Of a stretch of DNA of 5,045 bases, positions 1 through 4,391 are shown in pieces. The stretch spans positions 1 to 5,045 of the forward strand of contig PWJF01000105.1 in the NCBI GenBank assembly GCA_003560935.1. The letters are read 5' to 3'. Under the pieces are notes generated by a model. It saw nothing but the letters and a program-made list of their open reading frames with translations, was not told the origin of the DNA and did no database searches. Each line of letters begins with the position of its first letter. The stretch's first letter is position 1. Source of the stretch: Ignavibacteriales bacterium. GTDB taxonomy: Bacteria; Bacteroidota; Ignavibacteria; T3Sed10-11. Both the position numbers and the translations under genes were made by a program.

Positions 1-740
1 CTGTTCGCATAATACCATACGGGACTCCCGGGGAGGCGGTACCGGTAGTCGAACGCATATTGGTGATGGCGAAGCTGTCCGCCGAATCCGTAATACCAGA
101 ACAGTCCCCGTAACGATGCGTCGCCCAGACGTCCGATCTCGTTCTGGAACAGATAATGCAACTGGATACCGATATGAGAACGTGACGTGTACCCGAGATA
201 CTGGTGATCGGCGTAGGCGAAATTCCGTTCGCGGTACCAGTCGTCAAACCGGTTGCGGTAGCCGTATCCTTCATACCAGAAATACGTCTGCCCGATGCTC
301 AGCTCAAGCGCGTTCCCTCCGAGATATCGTTTCACGGTGAGTCCGGACGGATCGCCGATGCGGAACCCGATACCCCAGTGATACGGCGAGGAGTAACCCG
401 GACTTCCCGAATAAGTTCTCTGTACACTGCTCTGCGACCGAGTTTGCTGCGGCTGCTGCCGCTGGGCAGATGCGCTTGCCCGCGACGTCTCTTCGGTAAG
501 AAATGCCGAGCGTATATATCCCCTCTGTCCGTTGTACTCTACCTGCCACCAATCCCCCCTTTTGTTGAGAACGGTCACCCGTGATTGATTCGGAATGGAA
601 GTGATGATCGTGTGATCCGTTCCGGCGCCGCTTCTCATATTGACGCCCCGTTCGGCGTTTACGTATGCGGTCTGTGCAAACGAAACGGCGCTGAGAACAA
701 AAAGCACCGGTATGACGATGAGAAAAATCCTGTAGTGCAT
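1..740 (-). CDS. Secreted SH3b-domain protein with strand-rich C-terminal domain (3' end outside window)
   Basis: Translating the minus strand from the ATG at 740-738 gives 246 codons without a stop up to the window edge, so the C-terminus is missing. Residues 1-22 are a signal peptide (hydrophobic IFLIVIPVLFVLSAV, likely cleavage after SFA). Residues about 25-82 form a bacterial SH3 (SH3b) domain: the pattern VNMRSGAGTDHTIITSIP, then DWWQVEYNGQRGYIRSAFL is characteristic. A Q/S-rich linker (about 84-117) leads to an aromatic, glycine-rich region starting HWGIGFRIGDPSGLTVKRYL, which resembles beta-barrel-like envelope domains of Bacteroidota-type bacteria. It probably acts in the periplasm or outer membrane; SH3b domains often bind peptidoglycan or peptides, but the ligand here is unknown. 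Purine-rich AAGGATAAGGAG just before the ATG supports this start. It lies downstream of the truncated UbiA gene but 222 bases away, so it likely has its own promoter. Confidence 0.85.
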   Translation of the reverse strand, partial: MHYRIFLIVIPVLFVLSAVSFAQTAYVNAERGVNMRSGAGTDHTIITSIPNQSRVTVLNKRGDWWQVEYNGQRGYIRSAFLTEETSRASASAQRQQPQQTRSQSSVQRTYSGSPGYSSPYHWGIGFRIGDPSGLTVKRYLGGNALELSIGQTYFWYEGYGYRNRFDDWYRERNFAYADHQYLGYTSRSHIGIQLHYLFQNEIGRLGDASLRGLFWYYGFGGQLRHHQYAFDYRYRLPGSPVWYYAN

Positions 741-752
741 ACTCCTTATCCT
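741..752 (-). promoter_or_regulatory. Ribosome binding site of the SH3b gene
   Basis: On the minus strand AAGGATAAGGAGT directly precedes the ATG. The distal AAGGA has a normal spacing of 8 bases; the proximal AAGGAG is only 1 base from the start and is too close to be the main site. The element decides the choice of the ATG at 740. Confidence 0.6.
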
Positions 753-962
753 TCGGTTACGTGTGAATGAATCGGTTATTCAGAAACTGATTAATATTAC
801 GCAAAAAGTGTACCGGATCGGGTAACGGAGGGCGCTTATGGATAAGAAATTTCCTTTAAAACTTGACGGATTTAAGAGTTTTTGGAGGCGGTTGCGGCTA
901 ATGAGCGGCCGAAGCGGCGAGATATGAAAAAACGCAAGTAAAACTGACCGGGAGTGTAATTT
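741..962. other. Non-coding stretch between truncated UbiA gene and SH3b gene; possible repeat
   Basis: No frame here encodes a recognisable protein. In particular no frame encodes the hydrophobic helices that should complete the UbiA protein. The part at about 860-975 has a different texture from its surroundings, with a GC-rich core GAGCGGCCGAAGCGGC between AT-rich flanks, and reads like an intergenic repeat rather than decayed coding sequence; only one copy is in the window, so this is inference. The near-palindrome TACCGGATCGGGTA at 811-824 lies about 70 bases upstream of the SH3b start and could be an operator. I could not assign a convincing promoter or terminator. Confidence 0.4.
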
Positions 963-1607
963 TTACAGGAAAAAAGGGCGCGAGACGAAGAGATTGACTG
1001 CTTTCTCTGCCCCGTATCGTATCGGTATCGACTTCGAATCCATTTTCTTATCACCCTGCATATCCATCACGTCGGCGGCGATTTCCTCGCCGAGATTTAG
1101 GAACGCAGCAACCACGGCGAACAACCATACAAGCACTTCGAACGGTTCACCAACCGACACACCGCCGTAGATAAAAGTCATCCCGACGGAGAAGCTGACC
1201 ATCAGATTGCCGGCAATACCTGCTTTCTTAAATTTCCAGTTATAGAGAAGCGCTACGATCCAGAGAACAACAGCAAGCAATAATACGGTGATGCTTATCA
1301 GATAACTTAAAACAAAACCGGGTATCGAAACGATGCAGAAGAGGATAACGACGCCGGCGGGCGTCACGCGTCCCGACGGGAGCGGCCTTTCGGGTGCGTT
1401 AATTCTGTCGCTCTCGATGTCGAACAGATCGTTTAAGATAAGCGCCGAGGCGGAGATGAAGAATACCGCGCCGAAACCGTATAATAATAGTACGCTCGCT
1501 GGAGGAAGCGCTCCAAGTGCAAGCACCTGACTGAGTACAACGCAAACACCTGCGGCAAACGGAAGTTCGAACCGGAAGAGCCGCAGATATGCGGTTGGTT
1601 TATTCAT
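963..1607 (-). CDS. UbiA-family prenyltransferase, 3'-truncated
   Basis: The 214-residue product is an integral membrane prenyltransferase of the UbiA superfamily, which transfers a polyprenyl group from its diphosphate to an acceptor. Helices are visible at about 15-35, 38-57, 83-105, 107-122, 131-150 and 157-175. The first aspartate motif NDLFDIESD (59-67), the following RPLPSGRVTP (74-83) and the second motif DVMDMQGDK (179-187) are all intact. The RPLPSGR signature and short N-terminus resemble digeranylgeranylglyceryl-phosphate synthase-like members, but the substrate cannot be assigned. Family members are usually about 270-300 residues; here similarity to the family stops near residue 203 (RYGAEKA) and the frame ends 11 residues later, so the last two or three helices are missing. 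Downstream frames do not supply them, which argues for a deletion or replacement rather than a simple frameshift. The ATG at 1607 has only a weak purine stretch (GGAAAG) upstream. It is probably non-functional or altered. Confidence 0.88.
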   Translation of the reverse strand: MNKPTAYLRLFRFELPFAAGVCVVLSQVLALGALPPASVLLLYGFGAVFFISASALILNDLFDIESDRINAPERPLPSGRVTPAGVVILFCIVSIPGFVLSYLISITVLLLAVVLWIVALLYNWKFKKAGIAGNLMVSFSVGMTFIYGGVSVGEPFEVLVWLFAVVAAFLNLGEEIAADVMDMQGDKKMDSKSIPIRYGAEKAVNLFVSRPFFL

Positions 1608-1622
1608 TATGATATTTTCTTT

Positions 1623-1664
1623 CCGAGAAAGAATTCATAATATCACTCCGGGGTGCTTTCTCGG
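1623..1664. repeat. Inverted repeat in the UbiA leader region
   Basis: CCGAGAAAG at 1623-1631 and CTTTCTCGG at 1656-1664 are a perfect 9-bp inverted repeat with a 24-base spacer. It sits 16-57 bases upstream of the UbiA start codon. The spacer holds a second self-complementary piece, CACTCCGGGGTG (1644-1655). It could be an RNA hairpin in the leader, an operator, or part of the end of the upstream transcript; no U-tract follows, so it is not a classical intrinsic terminator. Confidence 0.4.
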
Positions 1665-1727
1665 TATCCCGGCCAACCGCCATGGGAATGATTGCCCGTG
1701 TGAAATATCGTCTCATCTTTACAATCC

Positions 1728-2156
1728 TCACCGGTCATTCTTTCTAACGGTAATTTCCGCATCCTCTACTTCCCGTGCGCCCGGTACGCTTATAAGAGAA
1801 TGACCGGTAAAACGCTTCTCTTTACCCGCCGGGACCGTCAATATATTTGTTGTTGTTGAGTCGATCACCGCTCCGCCGGAATCGAGATATCTAATTTCCG
1901 CTTTTACCGATGTATCCCTGTCTGTATTATTTCGCAACTGCAGCCGGTATGCATACCGCCACCACATATCGGTTTGTATCGATACCCAATACTCAAAATC
2001 GATTACCTCAATTTCACCGTTATACTAATTGCCGGATTCGTTATGGGCGGGACGCTGTTGGCCGATATTAATGAATAAATAGAATAGTATCACTATAACT
2101 ACCGCAATAATCCATAGCAAATACCATAGAGTGAACCGGTAAGATTTCTCCCTCAT
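1728..2156 (-). pseudogene. Membrane-anchored FxLYD-like domain protein interrupted by an in-frame amber codon
   Basis: From the ATG at 2156-2154 the frame reads a basic N-terminus, one membrane helix (about residues 9-32, WYLLWIIAVVIVILFYLF) and a short linker, then TAG at codon 44 (2027-2025). The same frame continues without another stop for 98 codons to TGA at 1730-1728. The downstream part is a typical FxLYD-like beta-sandwich: EVIDFEYWVSIQ, WWRYAYRLQLRNNT, AEIRYLDSGGAVID, then VPAGKEKRFTG. Anchor, linker and domain together make a normal single-pass protein of 142 codons, so I read this as one gene with a nonsense codon rather than two genes. A restart at the ATG at 1967 would lose the first strands, and no other ATG, GTG or TTG codon occurs in frame between the stop and that ATG. 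A sequencing error or true readthrough are alternatives. It probably faces the periplasm or exterior; the function is unknown. GGGGA lies 10 bases before the ATG as a weak binding site. Confidence 0.75.
1730..1808. repeat. Perfect 12-bp inverted repeat at the 3' end of the FxLYD-like gene
   Basis: ACCGGTCATTCT at 1730-1741 is the exact reverse complement of AGAATGACCGGT at 1797-1808, with a 55-base spacer. The left arm overlaps the stop codon of the FxLYD-like gene and the right arm lies inside its coding sequence. In RNA it could fold the 3' end of the message. It could also be chance; no target duplication or transposon marks accompany it. Confidence 0.45.
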
Positions 2157-2196
2157 GCGTATAATTTCCCCGTGATTTGTACTATATTAATCGATG

Positions 2197-2206
2197 TTGT
2201 GCACAA
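2197..2206. promoter_or_regulatory. Short perfect palindrome TTGTGCACAA, possible operator
   Basis: A 10-bp perfect palindrome lies in the 55-base gap between the small membrane-protein gene and the FxLYD-like gene, about 40 bases upstream of the latter's start. AT-rich TATAGT-like sequence follows it in the direction of transcription. A regulator site is possible, but no second copy is seen and nothing identifies a regulator. Confidence 0.2.
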
Positions 2207-2211
2207 TAAAT

Positions 2212-2439
2212 TCAGCATCCGAACAACCACATTATTATAAAAGACAGAACCACAAATCCTATAACAAATACGAACGAATTAAAAGCCTTCTGAAACTGCC
2301 TGCCTTCGGGTGTCATGTCGGTCAGCCGGTCCGGCGGTTGCGTGGTTTTCTTTGTGCGGGTTGAATGAGATCTCATTTTCACCGGTCCGGGTGAGAGTGA
2401 GCTTCTGTATCGCTTATTGTGCTTGTAATAGTTACTCAT
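2212..2439 (-). CDS. Small predicted tail-anchored membrane protein, unknown function
   Basis: I do not recognise a family. The 75-residue product has a hydrophilic, strongly basic N-terminal half (many K, R, S and T), a short segment MTPEGRQFQKAF (42-53), and one C-terminal membrane helix (about 54-73, SFVFVIGFVVLSFIIMWLF) ending in GC. This implies a protein with its basic part in the cytoplasm and its C-terminus in the membrane. The ATG at 2439 is preceded by GGGGAAGGA, though the AAGGA part is very close to the start. An internal ATG at 2316 would give a 34-residue protein that keeps the helix but lacks a binding site. It sits 91 bases after the DoxX-like gene and 55 bases before the FxLYD-like gene on the same strand, so co-transcription is plausible. 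The coding call rests on the helix and start region only. Confidence 0.5.
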   Translation of the reverse strand: MSNYYKHNKRYRSSLSPGPVKMRSHSTRTKKTTQPPDRLTDMTPEGRQFQKAFNSFVFVIGFVVLSFIIMWLFGC

Positions 2440-2530
2440 ATCCTTCCCCGTTTAATCCGGTAAAATTTAAGAATTATCAGTTCGCTTATGTATGAGTATT
2501 TTAAATGCTTCTCATCCTACACCACATCCC

Positions 2531-2986
2531 TTACTTCCCTTCACCTTTCCGGACTGTTCCTCCGAGTACAAGTGCTGCGCCGATTATGACGAGATTTTTT
2601 ATTATGTACTGTCCCTCGACTGTGAGTGCGTACGGAACATGCACGAACGTTACATCGGGCAGCAGTATGAGGGGAAGAAATGTACCGGGGATTTGCAGAA
2701 ATAACAATAGAATTGCGATCCGGATGAGCGGTCTGAACAGAAGCGTTACACCGATTGCGACCTCCCACCATCCGAGAAAGGGAACGAAAAAGTCCGGATC
2801 CAGCCAGTACACCGTTCCGCGGACGAGACTCTCGGCGGGACTCAAGCCGAGCGGTTTCAATAAACCAAACCAGATAAATATGATTGCAATGGAGATTCGC
2901 AGGATGCTGTACCCGTACTGCTCCATCCATCCCGCTATTTTCTTATCTATTGTATTGAGGGTTCCAGTTTTAAAGATATTTTCCAT
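2531..2986 (-). CDS. DoxX-family (DUF417-like) integral membrane protein
   Basis: The 151-residue product from the ATG at 2986 has four membrane helices: about 28-47 (LRISIAIIFIWFGLLKPLG), 67-84, 88-109 and 128-143. The pattern IFIWFGLLK, then GWWEVAIGVTLLF, then QIPGTFLPLILLP, and EGQYIIKNLVIIGAALVLGG is that of DoxX-like membrane proteins related to the YkgB/DUF417 group. Such proteins are often tied to redox, thiol or quinone-linked stress functions, but the biochemical role is not settled and nothing here fixes it. The frame extends upstream to a TTG at 3049, giving 172 residues with an unlikely N-terminus, so I prefer the ATG at 2986. That ATG has no Shine-Dalgarno of its own; it lies inside the end of a short upstream frame with a good one, so translation may be coupled. 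It begins a string of four same-strand genes. Confidence 0.85.
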   Translation of the reverse strand: MENIFKTGTLNTIDKKIAGWMEQYGYSILRISIAIIFIWFGLLKPLGLSPAESLVRGTVYWLDPDFFVPFLGWWEVAIGVTLLFRPLIRIAILLLFLQIPGTFLPLILLPDVTFVHVPYALTVEGQYIIKNLVIIGAALVLGGTVRKGEGK

Positions 2987-3089
2987 TATGAGTTTGATTA
3001 TGAGTGATTTGTTCTTTGGGATCTTCGATGTAAGGGAATTTCTGTGCAATCAAAACATAACTCTGAATTGCCAAATTATTGAAGTACAT
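2970..3089 (-). CDS. Possible 39-residue leader peptide overlapping the DoxX-like start
   Basis: A short frame begins at ATG 3089-3087 (MYFNNLAIQSYVLIAQKF) and stops at TAA 2972-2970, overlapping the DoxX-like coding region by 17 bases in a different frame. It has the best-spaced ribosome binding site in the window, GAGAAGGA with six bases between AAGGA and the ATG, whereas the DoxX-like ATG has none. This arrangement fits translational coupling: ribosomes ending on the leader reinitiate at the ATG 17 bases upstream of the stop. The peptide has no recognisable domain, so it may have no function beyond this, or the frame may be fortuitous. A longer version starting at ATG 3161 exists but lacks support. 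Confidence 0.4.
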   Translation of the reverse strand: MYFNNLAIQSYVLIAQKFPYIEDPKEQITHNQTHNGKYL

Positions 3090-3094
3090 AATGT

Positions 3095-3104
3095 GTCCTT
3101 CTCC
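3095..3104 (-). promoter_or_regulatory. Ribosome binding site of the leader frame
   Basis: GGAGAAGGAC on the minus strand contains AAGGA six bases before the ATG at 3089. A small self-complementary piece (CCCC at 3103-3106 with GGGG at 3112-3115) touches it and could partly mask it in the message. Confidence 0.5.
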
Positions 3105-3131
3105 CCTTTCCGGGGCTGCTCGTGATTCTTG

Positions 3132-3161
3132 AAAATAAAGTAATATTCCAGGCATAAGCAA
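3132..3161 (-). promoter_or_regulatory. Candidate promoter for the leader/DoxX-like gene cluster
   Basis: On the minus strand TTGCTT (3161-3156) and TATTTT (3137-3132) are separated by 18 bases, resembling -35 and -10 boxes. They lie in an AT-rich stretch upstream of the leader frame. The match is modest, and other pairings in the same stretch (TTGATT with AATATT) are equally possible. Confidence 0.22.
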
Positions 3162-3221
3162 ACATAATCAATTTTATCGCCCGGCACCACGGTAAGAAGT
3201 TACAGGTTAACTGCAAGTTTT

Positions 3222-3263
3222 AGAAGCCCCTCTCCACTTCGTGGAGAGGGGTTGGGGTGAGGC
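3222..3263. repeat. REP-like palindromic intergenic repeat
   Basis: CCCCTCTCCAC (3227-3237), loop TTC, and GTGGAGAGGGG (3241-3251) form a perfect 11-bp hairpin, followed on the plus strand by TTGGGGTGAGG. The combination of a CCCTCTCC palindrome with GGGTTGGGGTGAGG is one I recognise as a very widespread intergenic repeat type in Bacteroidota and other phyla. It lies 81 bases beyond the DprA-like stop codon. In RNA it may end transcription or protect the 3' end; as DNA it may be a non-autonomous mobile repeat. Only one full copy is in the window. Confidence 0.65.
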
Positions 3264-3343
3264 GTGAGAGGGTAACACTGACATTCTTATCTCGCATTAT
3301 AAACCTGTCGCTCACTTCGTGGGTTCGAAGTTATTGTCCAATA

Positions 3344-4372
3344 TCAATCGACACTCTCCTCAAAAAGTGTCAATTGTATATCCGATCGTTCTTTACCGTC
3401 ATCTGCATCTTTTTCCCCTTCACGCTGAATATTTTCAAATGTCTTCCTGGGCGTGCCATGCGATTCGATATCCGATAAGGACAATTTGTGTGCACCTTTT
3501 TCGATAAGTAAAGTATTTCCCGCGGAGACATTATCGTCGTATCTCACAAACAACGGGGTCCAATTTTTATTAATATTTTCGACGGCGCCTGCCCAGGTTC
3601 CGCCTCTGTTATCCGATGAACTTACTACCAACGCCCAATCCGCGAGCGTGTAGATATACTTGTTGCGGCTCATCGCATTACCGACATTAAATCCCGCATC
3701 CGGGTTGAACGGAGAGATCAATACCCCGCGCCCGTCTCTCATGGAATTCCGGTAGATTCCCGACAACGCCTCTTTCGCCAAACCGCCCGCCAATACGCCG
3801 GTGTATGCACCGCCGTAGCTGTCAACTGTTATCATCGCCTCCCGATCGATACCCTTCGCACCGCCTGAAATAATTTGTATATCTTCTTTTGCACACAACC
3901 CGGATATTCGCTGCGTAAATTGCAATGCTTTCTCGCCGGGTTTACGCGACCCGACCACAGCCAAACCGCCTTGATCGAGCAAATCTTTATTACCCGCTCC
4001 GTATAGAACAGGGGGTGACGAATTTCCGAGATGTTTTTTTATTCTTCCCGGATATTTTTCGTCGATTCTGCTGATAATCCATAAACCCTGATTAAACCAC
4101 TTTTCGAGCGTCAGCGCTAATTTACCTCCCCTGTCAAGCAGCCGATTAATACGGTCGATATCTATTTTTAGATGTCCGGAATCCTTTATACCCTGCAGTA
4201 CATTATCATCAAAGATATTTTTCGGATGAAGATTATTTTCCGATAACCACTTTGCTATGGAATTATACTCCTTAAGCGTCAAAGGCTGGACGGACTCTTT
4301 CTTGCCGATATTCGCAGTCAATAATAAGATCGCCTGCACATCTTCCGACAGTATGTAGTTATTCAAATCCAT
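3344..4372 (-). CDS. DprA-like protein (SLOG/Rossmann fold), partner of RecQ-PRTase
   Basis: This complete 342-residue protein belongs to the DprA/Smf family. Residues 1-118 are a mostly helical N-terminal part ending in LWIISRIDEKYPGRIKKHL. Residues about 119-300 are the DprA Rossmann domain: PVLYGAGN, LAVVGSRKP (137-145), IISGGAKGIDREA (167-179), GVLAGGLAKEAL, LISPFNPDAGFNVGNAMSRN (218-237), IYTLADWALVV and GGTWAGA (257-263). Classical DprA loads RecA on single-stranded DNA during transformation. This subfamily differs, with NAMSRNKYIYTLAD and GGTWAGA in place of the usual NFPRRNRLIAGLS and SGSLITA, and its C-terminus is a short charged tail without the winged-helix domain. The ATG at 4372 is 19 bases after the RecQ-PRTase stop, so the two genes form an operon. 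The likely role is nucleic-acid or nucleotide-ligand binding in DNA processing or defence, inferred from family and context. Only a weak binding site (ACGAG) is visible. Confidence 0.92.
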   Translation of the reverse strand: MDLNNYILSEDVQAILLLTANIGKKESVQPLTLKEYNSIAKWLSENNLHPKNIFDDNVLQGIKDSGHLKIDIDRINRLLDRGGKLALTLEKWFNQGLWIISRIDEKYPGRIKKHLGNSSPPVLYGAGNKDLLDQGGLAVVGSRKPGEKALQFTQRISGLCAKEDIQIISGGAKGIDREAMITVDSYGGAYTGVLAGGLAKEALSGIYRNSMRDGRGVLISPFNPDAGFNVGNAMSRNKYIYTLADWALVVSSSDNRGGTWAGAVENINKNWTPLFVRYDDNVSAGNTLLIEKGAHKLSLSDIESHGTPRKTFENIQREGEKDADDGKERSDIQLTLFEESVD

Positions 4373-4391
4373 ATCGACTCGTCATTCATTA

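Larger units (their letters stand above)
3090..3343. other. Intergenic region between the DprA-like gene and the DoxX-like cluster
   Basis: These 254 bases separate two same-strand gene groups. They hold the palindromic repeat at 3222-3263, a second short CACTTCGTGG hairpin copy at 3313-3322, and a candidate promoter near 3132-3161. No convincing gene is present on either strand. A transcript end for the DprA operon would be expected here; the hairpins could serve, although no T-run follows. Confidence 0.6.

Noticed and set aside
304..552. 82-codon minus-strand frame inside the SH3b gene
   Set aside because: It is a different frame of the same strand as the SH3b gene and overlaps its domain; the product is arginine-rich and meaningless.
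204..584. 126-codon plus-strand frame
   Set aside because: It is antisense to the SH3b gene, whose signal peptide and domain motifs are clear; the plus-strand product has no recognisable features.
872..1054. 60-codon minus-strand frame at the UbiA end, as a possible frameshifted UbiA C-terminus
   Set aside because: The product is polar and arginine-rich with no membrane helix, so it cannot be the missing part of UbiA.
2541..2930. 129-codon minus-strand frame overlapping the DoxX-like gene
   Set aside because: Alternate frame of a recognised gene, rich in arginine and histidine, with no domain.
2505..3125. 206-codon plus-strand frame opposite the DoxX-like gene
   Set aside because: It is the antisense shadow of a gene with a clear four-helix family pattern; no start signal or domain is visible.
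3227..3251. 11-bp hairpin as a classical intrinsic terminator for the DprA operon
   Set aside because: No T-run follows on the minus-strand transcript; the flanking TTGGGGTGAGG instead fits a dispersed palindromic repeat. A termination role remains possible but is not shown.
3227..3322. The two CACTTCGTGG copies as a CRISPR array
   Set aside because: Only two short copies, with hairpin context and dissimilar surroundings; no regular repeat-spacer pattern.
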